A stretch of DNA of 64,000 nt from Ahaetulla prasina (GCF_028640845.1 NC_080546.1:69159205-69223204); one strand, 5' to 3'. Positions 44,701 through 55,727 are shown, numbered from the stretch's first letter. The notes: generated by a model not told the origin, from the letters alone. Numbers and translations: made by a program.

Positions 44701-45280
44701 GTAATAGCCTCTATATAGGACAAACAGGAAGAGGAGTAGCAGAGTGCATCCATGAATTCCATCTAACTGTCAAACGTACTTTCACAGCTTGTATACAGAT
44801 TTAATCATAATTTCTCTTGAGAAACCGTGAGCATCATACACTAATCCAAGTCCAAAAATTCTAGAGAGTTCCTAGAAGCCTAACTCTCGCACAAAATAGC
44901 CATTAACAGCACATAAAGAACATCTACATACCATTCAAGGGAGACAATTATAAAGTTAAAAAAAATAACACCTCCTCACCAGCAATCAACACCCAGATAA
45001 GCAAAGATTAACACCAAGATTAACATTAGAACAACAATCAAGAAATAAACAATGCCCCAATCAAGGAACTACCAACTGAGACAAACAAATTAACAGTAAA
45101 CAATGGATTAATCAAGGAACCACCAAGAAAACTCCCATCAATACTGACAGGGCAAACCATTAGCATATAAGAGAGCTAATGTAGCTAATCCTGACGTTGC
45201 CCTCTTGATATAATTTGTGATCCACACATGCACTGAAAATGAAAGATGAATAAAATTTCCAAAATAAAACAAAATCTCAT
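44701..45280 (+). mobile_element. Penelope-like element fragment (GIY-YIG end and 3' UTR)
   Basis: A broken frame reads IGQTGRGVAECIHEFHLTVK at about 44713-44770, close to the core of the GIY-YIG endonuclease of Penelope-like elements. Downstream CAAAAATTCTAGAGAG and KGDNYKVKK-type residues fit the end of that protein. The remainder is a stop-rich tail. No reverse transcriptase. Confidence 0.6.
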
Positions 45281-45544
45281 TTTAAAAGGAAAAAAAAAGT
45301 ATCTCAATTGAGAGAAAAAAAGTCAAGCTTGTTAGTTTTAAAAAAATCACACATGCACACACATATATACATACATACATATACATACACACACATAAAC
45401 ACACATGCACATAATAAAAAGATAATACAAGGTAGCCCACAAAAATCCACAAAATATTTAAAAGTATTAGAAATTTAAAAATATTGTAAAAAATATTGCA
45501 GTCTCTGACTATTTGTAATCCACAAAATAAGCTAGAATGATAAT
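45281..45544. other. AT-rich sequence with CA/TA microsatellite
   Basis: An ACACATGCACAC and ATACATACATA tract lies at about 45350-45412. Nothing else recognised. Confidence 0.4.
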
Positions 45545-46446
45545 TGCAGTTCAGGTGCACAAGCAGCAGGGATGACTGCAGCCTGGAGAGGACTGTCAGG
45601 AAAAGACCATTCAAAAGTGTTGGGGACTTTTCACAAGGAGTGGACTGAGGCTGGAGTCAGTGCATCAAGAGCCACCACACACAGACGGATCCTGGATATG
45701 GGCTTCAAATGTCGTATTCCTCTTCTCAAGTCACTCCTGAACAACAAACAACGTCAGAAGCGTTTTACCTGGGCTAAAGAAAAAAAGAACTGGTCTGTTG
45801 CTTTGTGGTCCAAAGTCCTCTTCATGCTTCCTTCCACAGACGAGCTTTATGGGGATGCTGACTTCATTTTCCAGCAGGACTTGGCACCTGCCTACACTGC
45901 CAAAAGTACCAAAAAGTACCAATGCCCATGGGATTACTGTGCTTGACTGGCCAGCAAATTTGCCTGACCTGAACCCCATAGAGAATCTATGGAGCATTGC
46001 CAAGAGAAAGATGAGAGACATGAGACCGAACAATGCAGAAGAGCTGAAGGCCGCTACTGAAGCATCCTGGTCTTCCATAACACCTCAGCAGTGCCACAGG
46101 CTGATAGCATCCATGCCACGCCGCATTGAGGCAGTAATTGATGCAAAAGGGGCCCAAACCAAGTACTGAGTACATATGCATGCTTATATTTTTCAGAGGT
46201 CTGACATTGTTCTATTACAATCCTTGTTTTATTGATTTCATGTAATATTCTAATTTTCTGAGATTGTGAATTTGAGGTTTTCATGAGCTGTCAGCCATAA
46301 TTATCAAAATTATGACAAATCAAGGCGTGAACTATCTCGCTTTGCATGTAATGAGTCTATCTCATATATTAGTTTCACCTTTTAATTTGCATTACTGAAA
46401 TAAATGAACTTTTGCACGATATTCTAATTTTTCGAGTTTCACTTGT
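45545..46446 (+). pseudogene. Tc1-like transposase, 5' truncated and internally deleted
   Basis: The frame 45572-45946 carries SGKDHSKVLGTFHKEWTEAG, SRATTHRRILDMGFKCRIPL and LWSKVLF, then jumps to MLPSTDELYGDADFIFQQDL. The segment with the first catalytic aspartate is deleted. After a frameshift near 45925 the frame 45798-46169 continues with DWPANLPDLNPIENLWSIAK (third acidic residue) and SITPQQCHRLIASMPRRI. The right end CTAATTTTTCGAGTTTCACT is the Tc1 inverted repeat, ending at TA (46447-46448). The left inverted repeat is missing. Confidence 0.9.
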
Positions 46447-46448
46447 AT

Positions 46449-46630
46449 ATTAATTTTTGCTCCAAAAGATGCATTAGGTCTCATTTTCGGGAAAATATGG
46501 TACTAAATTGGTCAGTCTGGTTGACAATCTTAACTGGGGCTTATTTTGGGTAGGGCTTAAATTATTAGCATCCTAAAATATTATACTAGGGCTTATTGTC
46601 CAGTTGGGTCTTATTTTCAGGGAAACAGTG
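46449..46630. mobile_element. Short MITE-like repeat (GTCTTATTTTCAGGGAAACAG end)
   Basis: Contains repeated GGGCTTATTTTGGGTAGGGC-type units and ends in TCTTATTTTCAGGGAAACAG, a common vertebrate repeat. The left end is degraded. Confidence 0.5.
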
Positions 46631-47760
46631 TTTTAGCATTTTTTAATCTATGACTGTATACCTGTAATGTGGCAGATATGAAGCTAAAATTGTTTAGCAT
46701 TCTCATGGATGTAATAAAAGGCAAATTTCTAGTTTCTATTCTCTGAAAAGTTTAGACGACTGCTGACATCTTAAAATTCTATTTTCCAGGAGTATTCCAT
46801 TACTTTATACTGTTTTAATTTAATATGTTTACAACTGCTACATTATCTATACAATAATGAGCATTATTTTTGAACAATAATAAAACTTGAAAGTATGTCT
46901 GAAAATTTTAATTTTGTGGACTTTTAACATATATAGTTATCACTGACTTTCTGAAACTCCCTTATCATTCCTTTCTTGACTAATTGCTAAATTACTTTTC
47001 TTTGGACAATTGTTCACCAAGACTGTCTATTAAGAAGTGTAACAATCTTGTAAATTCACACTTGTCATATCAGTTATAGTATCTCAATTAACATTCTCTG
47101 CAATTAAAAAAAAACAGAGTCCTCATAGAAAAATAAAATTTATTACATACAAATATTTTCAGGTCAAAATATCACAAACAATAAATATATTTAAAACATC
47201 TAAAAGAAAAATAATATTTTGTTGAAATAAATCAAATATAACACAAGAATACAAAAACAGTCCTTCTATGGAGTAAAAATTCATGGTCCAATTAAAATAA
47301 TTTCAGAAGTAACCATTTAATTGTCTAAACTGTTCTTGTAATAAAAAAGTAAACTGCAGCATTTTTTTCACTTTTTAAAATAATTATTATCTCCTGGCTG
47401 TTGTAATTTGGTGTTGTAGACTGCATAGTTTTGCTATTTTTTTCTTATGCCTAAATAATACAACTTATAAATGTACCTTTTAAAGCAGAACAAGTGATCT
47501 AAATGTAAAGTTAAAAATATTACAGCCTTAGACTTTGCTATGATATATGTAAACATGGCTATAAACTCCCAAAGTCTCCTAAACCACCCAGTTGCATTGT
47601 AGCAAGATGGGCAGCAAACCAATTTAACAAATATCAATGTGAAAAGTTGCCCCTTTTGTGTCAAACTTTTTAAGTCCACCCACAAAAGATGATAAAGTCA
47701 CTATGAAAAACTAAAGCTTACTGCTGTAGGAGAGAAGCAATAGATTTAACAAATTTAACA
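46631..47760. other. Unexplained AT-rich sequence, no repeat recognised
   Basis: About 1.1 kb with no transposon signature. On the minus strand an AATAAA lies at 47144-47139. It lies downstream of MAP9 in gene orientation, so it could include a MAP9 3' UTR, but I find no terminal MAP9 coding exon to support this. Confidence 0.3.
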
Positions 47761-47765
47761 GATTA

Positions 47766-47845
47766 ACAGAGTTGGAAGGGAACTTGTAGGTTATCTAGTC
47801 CACCCCTCGCCCAAGCAAGAGACCCTACACCATTTCTGAGAGATG
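47766..47845 (-). mobile_element. CR1 3'-end fragment
   Basis: AGAGTTGGAAGGGAACTTGT, TCTAGTCCACCCCTCGCCC and CCTACACCATTTC match the CR1 3' end (complement). Confidence 0.7.
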
Positions 47846-48004
47846 GAAGTCCAGATCAATGAATTAAAGAAAAATGGGAATGAAGAAGAAGAAAAAAGTT
47901 TGAAACCCCTCAAAAATTTCTTTAAGTTGACTTAATATTAGGAATCATATCTAAATTATGGCAAATAACATGTAGACTATTTAAAGGGCTATTGTAATTA
48001 TAAC

Positions 48005-48256
48005 CAGAGGTGGGTTTCAGCAGATTCTGACCAGTTCTGGAGAACCAGTAGTGGAAATTTTGAGTAGTTCGGAGAACCTGTAGTAAATATTCTGACTGGC
48101 CCCGCCCCCATCTATTCTCTGCCTCCTGAGTCCCTCCCAACTGATCTGGAGGAAATGTGGATTTTGCAGTAACCTTCCCCTGCCATGCCCACCAAGCCAC
48201 GCCTACCAAGCCACACCCACAGAACTGGTAGTAAAAAAATTTGAAACCCACCACTG
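48005..48256. mobile_element. hAT MITE, 252 bp
   Basis: The left end CAGAGGTGGGTTTC and right end GAAACCCACCACTG are inverted repeats. The flanks ATTATAAC (47997-48004) and ATCATAAC (48257-48264) match at 7 of 8. The interior has GGAGAACCAGTAG and CCAAGCCACGCC motifs of the abundant squamate family. Confidence 0.88.
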
Positions 48257-48445
48257 ATCATAACCCATCCTATCTCTTTTTATATCTAACCAGCTGACAT
48301 TCTCTCATCTCTTTAAGGTAACAAGCCATTTAGATAGAGCACTGCGTTTTTGAAGAGAAGCTCCCAGAATTACTTTTTGATATACTTGCATATTAACAAC
48401 AGCACAAGCAATAGCTAGACAGGTAACAGCAATAGGTGTAATTCT

Positions 48446-48920
48446 TTTTTTTTTTAACATTTATTTTTATTAAACCATTTTCTTCACTTTACATCACAAT
48501 TTCCATCTTTACAACACTCCTGTACCAGTACACATTCATATTATACATGCTATTATATATACACTATGTAGTTGTTATTCTGAATATTTTTTTAGTCTAC
48601 ATTTTATAACATCCTACTATGATACTATATATTCTTCATCTATCCTATCTTTATACTTATTACTATTTTCTAGTTCGTCAATCATCTTTTCTTGTTAATT
48701 TCCTAATCTTTGCATCTACTATCTGTAGTAGATGTATGGTATATAGTTATACCGTACATTCCAAATCATATAATATTCTGTTTCTCCTTTATCTTTTATT
48801 TCCATAGTCAGCTTATCCATCTCTGCACAATCTAATATTTTCTTTATCACCATTTCTTCAGCTGGTATATTTCCATTTTTCCAATTTTCCGCGTAAACAA
48901 TTCTAGCCACTGTTATTACA
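48446..48920 (-). mobile_element. L1 3'-end fragment
   Basis: Starts with a poly-T (A-tail complement) at 48446-48460. The frame 48910-48719 reads ARIVYAENWKNGNIPAEEMV and ILDCAEMDKLTMEIKDKGE, homologous to the L1 ORF2 end at 31158-31376. The ERV1 5' LTR abuts it. Confidence 0.75.
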
Positions 48921-49462
48921 TGTAATATTAAATATTGGGTCTTTATTCTTAATATTAAAAGAGGCAGGATAGGAGAAACGGAGAAACATGTTCTTAAAGG
49001 CAGAAAGCAGCCTCAGTCTTCCTGCCATAGTAAAACAGCCTCAAGCAGAAGAGACTGGTCTTTTGGAATGGAGATTTTATATCCATTCAGGAAGACTGGG
49101 CCAATCTATTCATAAAGAAAATGCACAAAAGGTTGGAGCTGATAGGATTAAAATCTACATTCCCCCACTCAAATTCTAAGGATAGGACATGATCTTTAGG
49201 ACATAATAGGATCAATCCACCACCACTGAAATAGTAAAAGACACAAGACTCACTACATTGCACAACTCCTTGGAACATCTCAATCACAAAATCCCAGAAC
49301 CCTATAAAGATCCATCCATTCACCCAACTAAGGAGTCAGCCACATTGCTGCTGTCACTGAAGTTTCTGGAAACCAAATAAACCTTTTCTTTGCAGTCAGC
49401 CTCCATTTTATTTCCAGTGCCTTTATCCTGGCTTGGCACCGGACCGGATTTTGCTTCCCACA
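48921..49462 (+). repeat. ERV1 5' LTR
   Basis: Homologous to 56022-56606. It has TATA-like CCTATAAAG near 49305, an AATAAA signal near 49377 and ends TTCCCACA. The first 25 bp differ from the 3' LTR, so the start is approximate. The 17 bp tandem duplication in the 3' LTR is absent here. Confidence 0.75.
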
Positions 49463-49484
49463 TTTTGGCATGCCGGATGGGACT
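49463..49484 (+). promoter_or_regulatory. Putative retroviral primer-binding site
   Basis: TTTTGGCATGCCGGATGGGA directly follows the LTR. TGG starting 3 nt after the LTR end is the usual position for a tRNA 3'-end complement. I cannot name the tRNA. Confidence 0.45.
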
Positions 49485-49865
49485 CCAAGCTAACCTGACT
49501 AATGGACCTGGCCTGGGTAAGCCTCCACCTTGCCAGCAACAGAAGCCATGCATCTGTGGGTGGGTTCCCTGGACCTTGACCATTTGGAGCAAGGATAATA
49601 AATGGAGTTTTGAGTCTTGAGCTCAACAGGCTGCTTGGAAAGAACGTGAGTATCTCTAAATTTTAACTTTTAAAGCCCAGGAGAGTAAGGGAAATGTGTA
49701 TATGCCTGTATGTGTGAGTGAGAGGACCATTCTCCCAATCACAGCTGGTTCCTGTCCCTCTGTGTCTTTCCTAGCTGCAAACAGAACTGTTCAACTGACT
49801 GACCCTGGAAAGCAAGGGGGTTTGGCCGGTACACAGGACCATCTGTAGGGAGAAGGGAAGCTGGG

Positions 49866-50470
49866 CAGGTGTGAAATGCTCCCGGTTCGGACCAGATCGC
49901 CGATCTGGTAGCAATGGTTGGGATGTTCAGAGAACTGGTAACAAAAATTCCTGCCCCCCTCATGCCCAGATGAGCTGCGTGATCATCAGAGGTTGTTGTT
50001 TTTTTACTTTTAAAAGCATTTTTTCTTCGGCTGAAAAAATGCTTTTAAAAGTAAAAAAAAGCCTCTGATGATCATGCGGCTCAGCTGGGATCATCAGAGT
50101 CTTTTAAAAGCATTTTTTCTAAAATCTCTTTGGCTGAAGAGGTTGTAAAAATGCTTTTAAAAGTCTCTGGCGATCCCAGCTGAGTTGCCTGATCATCAGA
50201 GGCTTTTAAAAGCATTTTTAACAACCTCTTCGACTGAAGAGGTTGTAGAAAAAATGCTTTTAAAAGGCTTCTCTGGGGACCCCAGCTGAGTTGCTTGATT
50301 GTCAGAGGCTTTTCTTTTCTTTTAAAGGCAAAAAAATGCTTTTAAAAGAAAAGAAAAGCCTCTGAAAATCAGGCAACTCAGCTGGGCTTGCCAGAGGACC
50401 CTTTTAAAAGCATTTTTTCTACAACCTCTTCAGCCGAAGAGGTTGTAAAAAATGCTTTTAAAAGGCTCTG
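49866..50470. repeat. Hairpin-rich block in the ERV1 leader, hAT-related
   Basis: Starts with AATGCTCCCGGTTCGGAC, like hAT left ends at 32185 and 36253, but no clear inverted end or duplication remains. It holds five consecutive imperfect hairpins: 49981-50073, 50101-50163, 50202-50267, 50281-50386 and 50401-50465. Shared modules are CTTTTAAAAGCATTTTT, ACAACCTCTTC/GAAGAGGTTGT and CCCAGCTGAGTTGC. The same modules occur at 32299-32480 and 61430-61530. Confidence 0.75.
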
Positions 50471-50505
50471 GAAGTGGAATGGAAAAATGAGTGAGAGAGA
50501 TGAAC

Positions 50506-50573
50506 ATGGGCAGCCAGCTAGGAAGTCACTGAGTAAAGTCCATTCACTAGGTGCCCATACCACTGCTAGGGAG
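50506..50573 (+). pseudogene. Possible ERV1 gag start
   Basis: An ATG followed by glycine-serine-glutamine codons opens a frame that soon stops. A myristoylation-type MG start is usual for gamma-like gag, but no other gag motif is visible, so this is weak. Confidence 0.25.
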
Positions 50574-50800
50574 CGCAGATGTCCTCCCAGACTCTCCTGG
50601 GCCTGAAAACTGAGGCAAGAAAAACTGTGGAAGGAGGTGCCTGTACTCCCTGTCAAAGGGAGTATAGGTCCTCCTGGATCCCTTTTTGGTCCAAAAACTG
50701 GAGCCAGGTGTTTCCTAGGAAGAAGGTGCCCTTACTCTGATACGGAACCAGAGTCCTCCTGGACCCCTTTTTCGTCCAAAGACTCTTAGGTGGGGTAGAA
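50574..50800 (+). repeat. Three tandem stem-loop units in ERV1
   Basis: Units of about 85-95 nt, each with (G)TCCTCC, a stem, a pyrimidine-rich loop, the closing stem and (G)AAAACTG or a variant: CCCAG/CTGGG, GGATC/GGTCC (one G-U pair) and GGAC/GTCC. The ERV2 array at 5945-6160 has the same layout with different stem sequences. Confidence 0.65.
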
Positions 50801-51374
50801 ACTTGGTAGGCGATTTTGTCACCAAAGGGACCCGGCGGGGTCAATTAAATCTCTACATTGGAAGTAGAGAGACATGGGAAGCTCGAGCTCGAGTGTCATG
50901 CCAGGATCCCTTCTAGGAGACTTGCTTGATGCCTGGGACAAGAGGCTGCTGCCTGTCCTGGCTGGTATGAAGAAGATATGAGCAAGGAAATTTTGCAGGA
51001 GATGGACTTTGCTCAGAGACGATGGAAAACTAATTTGGCTAAATGAAAATAGTTAAAAGAAAAATATAGTAACACTGATTTTTTTTTTCCTTCTCTATGC
51101 AATTAATGTGTTTGTTAAGATTTTTTTTCCTTTCTAATTTGAGTTAACAGTGATTTACAGTCAGAATGAACAGGGAGTGTAAACCTGAGAGTTCTGTTTT
51201 CCCTTTCTTTCTTCTTTTTCTTGTCTTTATGTGTGTATGTGTGTAAAAGTCCTTGTGTGTAAATGTAACTGTCTGTAGGTAAATGTAACTGTTAAATGTC
51301 ACTAATTCATTGAGACAAGAATTTTAAATTCTGTTAGAAAATAATGTTAAAATAAGCAATAAAAAGAAAAATAT

Positions 51375-51413
51375 CTTCACCCTAGTTTGCCTGGTCAGTA
51401 AAACAGGGTGAAG
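51375..51413 (+). other. Conserved bulged stem-loop in ERV1
   Basis: CTTCACCCT-A-GTTT pairs with AAACAGGGTGAAG around a 13 nt loop. It matches the ERV2 hairpin at 5389-5427. Confidence 0.6.
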
Positions 51414-52300
51414 AGAAGCTCATTTCCTCTCACTGAGCTTCAAACATTCCCTCCTGACAAACTTGGGCTGTTTTTAATGCCACAGGGGGGAAAGAAAAAA
51501 GGGAACACAGTTCCCTTCACCCTGTCTTATTTGTGCATTTTCTGTATGTGTTGTAAGTGGATTTTATCTGTCCATCCTTTTTCTAAAACATGAGGTATGT
51601 CCATCCATCCACAGGAGCCTGTCAAGTTTGCTTGTGTAGAGAAATAACCTTTTTCTTATTAAATTACTTTTCTTATTCTATCAGTAGTCAGTAGAACTAC
51701 TATAGAACTAATCCTGGAACATTTAGGCATTTTTCAAAAATAATGTGATATTTTCAAAACTGTGTATTGATAATACTGGGCCAAATGCTATCAGAATGTT
51801 TAGATATTGTAAAACAAATATTAAAGGTAGACTCTCCATACTCCTCACAAATTGTACACACTAAAATACTAGGTGTATAAAATTATTTCCCCTTCATGGA
51901 TTACTGCCTTGTCGTGCAGAAGGGGTTTGTGTAGCTCAATGAAGCTATGAGCTATGCCGTGCAGGGCCACCCAAGACGGACAGGTCATAGCAGAGAGTTC
52001 TGACAAAACGTGATCCACTGGAGAAGGAAATGGCAAACCACTTCTGTATCTTTGTCATGAAAACTCCATGGACAGTACCAAAAGGAAAAAAGATATGACG
52101 CCAGAAGATAAGCCCTCAGGTTGGAAGGTGTCCAATATGCTACTGGGGAAGAGCAGAGGGATAGTATTAGTTGTGCCAGAAAGAGTGAAGTGACTGGGCC
52201 AAAGCTGAAAGGACGCTCAGCTGTGGATGTATCTGGTGGTGAAAGGAATGTCTGATGCTGTAAAGATTTTCTCTCCATAGGAAGTTGGAATGTAAGATCC

Positions 52301-52790
52301 ATGAATCAAGGCAAGCTGGACGTAGTAAAACAAGAGATGACAAGATTGAACATCGATATCTTAGGAATCAGTGAATTAAAATGGACAGGAATGGGTGAAT
52401 TTAATTCAGATGACCATCAGGTATACTACTGCAGGCAAGAATCCCTCAGAAGAAATGGAGTCTTCATAATCAATAAAAGAATAGGAAAAGCAATACTGGG
52501 ATACAATCCCCAAAATGACAGAATGATCTCAGTTCGAATCCAAGGCAAACCATTCAATATCACAGTAATCCAAGTGTATGCCCCAACCACTGGTGCTGAA
52601 GAGGATGAAATTGACCAGTTCTATGAAGCCCTATAGCACCTTATAGAATTAACACCAATAAATGATGTCCTTATCATCACGGGGGATTGGAATGCTAAAG
52701 TAGGAAGTCAAAAGATAACTGGAATAACAGGCAAGTTTGGCCTTGGTGTACAAAATGAAGCAGGGCACAGGCTGATACACCCAACTGACT
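52301..52790 (+). pseudogene. Bov-B endonuclease, truncated
   Basis: The frame 52301-52636 reads NIDILGISELKWTGMGEFNS (catalytic glutamate), VIQVYAPTTGAEEDEIDQFY. After a stop, GDWNAKVGSQK follows at 52685-52712, then FGLGVQNEAGHRLI. The remaining endonuclease, with the SDH motif, is deleted. Confidence 0.85.
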
Positions 52791-52934
52791 GCAGAATTCC
52801 AGAAAATAGCTAGAAGAGATAAGAATGCCTTCTTAAATGAACAGTGCAAAGAAATAGAAAAAAACAATAGAATAGGGAGGAACAGAGATCTCTTCAAAAA
52901 AATTGGAGATATCAAGGGAAAGTTTCATGCAAAA

Positions 52935-54560
52935 ATGGGCATGATAAAGGAACAAAATGGCAGGGACCTAACAGAGGCAGAAGTGATTAAGAAGAGGTGG
53001 CAAAATTACACAGAAGAACTATACAAGAAAAAGCTTAATGTCCCTGATAACCACGATGGGGTGGTCACTGACCTCGACCCAGACATCCTAGAATGTGAAG
53101 TCAAATGGGCCTTAGGAAATCTGAGCAACAATAAAGCTGATGGAAGTGACAGTATTCCAGTTGAGCTATTCAAAATCTTAAAAGACAATGTAGTAAAAGT
53201 GCTTCACTCAATTTACCAGCAAATTTGGAAAACTCAACAGTAGCCACAGGATTGGAAAAGGTCAGTTTACATTCCAATTCCAAAGAAAGGCAATGCCAAA
53301 AAACGTTCAAACTATCGCACCATTGCACTCATTTCACATGCTAGTAAAGTTATGCTTAAAATCCTACAAGCTAGGCTCCAGAAGTATGTGGATTGAGAAC
53401 TACCAGAAATACAGGCAGGATTTCAAAGAGGCAGAGGAACTAGAGATCAAATTGCCAAAATACACTGGATCATGGAGAAAGCTAGGGAGTTCCAGAAAAA
53501 CATTACTTCAGCTTCATTGTCTATACTAAAGCCTTTGATTGTGTGGAGCACAACAAATTATGACAAATTCTTAAAGAGATGGGAATATCAGACCATCTTA
53601 TTTGGCTCTTGAGAAACCTATCTGCAGGTCAAGATGCAACAGTGAGAAGTGGACATGGAACCATTGATTCATTCAAAATTGGGAAAGGAGTCCGGCAAGG
53701 CTGTATATTATCACCCTGACTATTTAACTTATATGCAGAGCACATCATGAGAAAGGCGGGGCAGGATTAATCAAAAATTGGAATTAAGATTGCTGGGAGA
53801 AATATCAACAACTCAGATATGCAGATGATACCACTAAAGAGCCTCTTGATGCGGGTGAAGAAGGAGAGTGCAAAAGTTGGCTTGAAACTCAACGTTCAGA
53901 AAACTAAGATCAGGGCATCCAGCTCTCTCAATTCCTGGCAGATAGATGGTGAAGAAATGGAGGTAGTGACAGATTTTATTTTCCTGGGCTCCAAGATCAC
54001 CGCAGATGGGGACTGCAGCCAAGAAATTAAAAGACGCTTGCTCCTGGGGAGGAAAGCTATGGCAAATCTAGACAGCGTACTAAAAAACAGAGACATCACC
54101 CTGCCAACAAAAGTGTGTATAGTCAAAGCAATGGTTTTCCCAGTTGCAATGTATGGCTGTGAAGGTTGGACCATAAGAAAGGCTGAGCGCCAAAGAATTG
54201 AAACCTTTGAACTCTGGTGCTGGAGAAGACTCCTGTGAGTCCCTTGGACTCTAGAAGGCAATCAAACCGGTCAGTTCTAGAGGAGATCAACCCTGACTTC
54301 TCTTTAGAAGGCCAGATCCTGAAGATGAAACTCAAATACTTTGGCCACCTAATGGGAAGGAAGGATTCACTGGAGAAGAACCTAATGCTGGGAAAGATTG
54401 AGGGCAAAAGAAGAACGGGACGACAGAGAATGAGGTGGCTGGATGGAGTCACTGAAGCAGTAGGTGTGAGCTTAAATGGACTTCAGAGGATGGTAGAGAA
54501 CAGGAAGGCCTGGACGAACATTGTCCCTGGGGTTGCGATGGGTTGGACTCGACTTTGCAA
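52935..54560 (+). pseudogene. Bov-B reverse transcriptase and C-terminus, multiple stops
   Basis: The frame 52935-53243 has SNNKADGSDSIPVELFKIL. Further motifs lie in shifted frames: YTKAFDCVEHNK-like (53520-53555), GVRQGCILSP (53690-53720) and YADDT-like (53815-53832). Frame 53819-54238 carries GLKLNVQKTKIRA, FIFLGSKITADGDCSQEIKR and YGCEGWTIRKAERQRIETFE, and 54217-54564 the end. Not functional. Confidence 0.85.
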
Positions 54561-54591
54561 CTAACAACAACAATAATAAATAAAATTATTT

Positions 54592-55370
54592 GGAACTTTC
54601 AGCTTTCTCAAGCTGACCAGCATTCTCAAGCTGCCAGTCCTAAAGTCCTCTTTAATATGTGCTTTACAAAATTTATGTTGCATTTGCAAATTATTTTCAT
54701 TTTCACTTTGTCTTTTCTTGCTCTTTTTCATCACCAGATATCTTTTGTCTTATTACAGAATCCAGCTTTTCTTCTTTCTCATCTCTGGTGTCCCCATTTT
54801 GGTTTATCTATTTCTTTAACAACTGCAGAATTATTGTCTTTTCAAACCCTTAGAACCACCACCCTTCAAAAAACCCAGAATTATTGTCTTTTCAAACCCT
54901 CCCTGCAGGCGATCCGCCCCACTCCACCTCTCCATCTCTTATCCTCTGTTCTCCATTCCTTATGTCCTCCATTCCTTATGACCTCCATTCCTTATCCATC
55001 AATGCCTTTCTTGGGAGTCAACCACAAAGGGGAAAGTGGTCTTGTTCTCATATCTTTCTGCCCTGCACAAACAATTCCACAACCTGTGGAAGCAAAGCAC
55101 ACTGATCCAGACGCTTCCTCCAAAGGAGACCCTCTATCCCTTTGAACCAGGGAATTTGGTTTGGATCTGGTCATCTATTAGAAAGTCATCACTGCGACCA
55201 GAGTGGAACAGTCCTCCCCAAACCTGACTGACCAGCCTTAGCACCAAGCCAAGCCCAACACCACCCATCAGACTTAAAAAAGAGGATCCTGAAATGGATA
55301 AGTGGAGACTAAAGACTCTCTTCAAAGCCTTAGAAGACCACTAGAAAGACTATGGGGGATGGGCAGAAAC
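54592..55370 (+). pseudogene. ERV1 pol 3' end (integrase C-terminal region)
   Basis: Around 55130-55230, a stretch of proline-glycine-asparagine-leucine-valine-tryptophan followed by basic and aromatic residues resembles the integrase C-terminal domain of gamma-like retroviruses. The counterpart in ERV2 is at 4810-5090 (minus strand). Stops and frameshifts break it. A 40 bp direct repeat (AATTATTGTCTTTTCAAACC at 54831 and 54881) lies upstream. Confidence 0.55.
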
Positions 55371-55388
55371 TCATTGTAAGGTTTTTTC

Positions 55389-55467
55389 CCTCATTTACAT
55401 TGTAATTGCATAGTTAAGTGGATTCATGGAGGGATGGCTTAACTGTGTAATTACAATGTAAATGAGG
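55389..55467. repeat. Inverted repeat with 30 nt arms in ERV1
   Basis: CCTCATTTACATTGTAATT and so on (55389-55418) matches the reverse complement of 55438-55467 at 28 of 30 positions, loop 19 nt. The ERV2 counterpart has only one arm, so it arose after the two copies separated. Confidence 0.8.
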
Positions 55468-55727
55468 CAAAGAAAGAAAATCTTATAATGTGCAATTTCA
55501 GAAATATCAATAGCCTGGGTTTGCACACTGGTTAACCTCAATTTGACATCATAAACCCTGGACGCACTAAAGTAAGAGCTAAGGCAGGTTCAGGAAGCAA
55601 CCCTTGAAAATAGGCAGCCTTTTCATTATCTATTAAGGCACAATCATGGCTGCAAAGAATTTTGGGACGTGCTTGCTTCAATCTGACTGAAAGCTCACAG
55701 AAAGTGACATCAAACATCTAAAAAGTA

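Larger units (their letters stand above)
51889..54579 (+). mobile_element. Bov-B (RTE) LINE, both ends present, internal deletion
   Basis: Flanked by a 12 bp duplication ATAAAATTATTT (51877-51888, 54580-54591). The 5' UTR (CCCCTTCATGGATTACTGCC), the endonuclease start, the reverse transcriptase, and the 3' end (TGGACTCGACTTTGCAACTA then ACAACAACAATAAT) are all present. At 2.69 kb it is shorter than the usual roughly 3.2 kb; the gap is at about 52790. Bov-B is known for horizontal transfer between squamates and ruminants. Confidence 0.92.

Noticed and set aside
47434..47685. 83-codon minus-strand frame as a MAP9 terminal exon
   Set aside because: It lacks the charged helix and the proline/tryptophan-rich C-terminus expected for MAP9.
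49981..50465. Hairpin array as a CRISPR or a replication origin
   Set aside because: No regular direct repeats with unique spacers, and the genome is a vertebrate. The units are inverted and related to hAT interiors.
54543..55145. 200-codon plus-strand frame
   Set aside because: Crosses the Bov-B end, its target duplication and ERV sequence, so it is not one gene.
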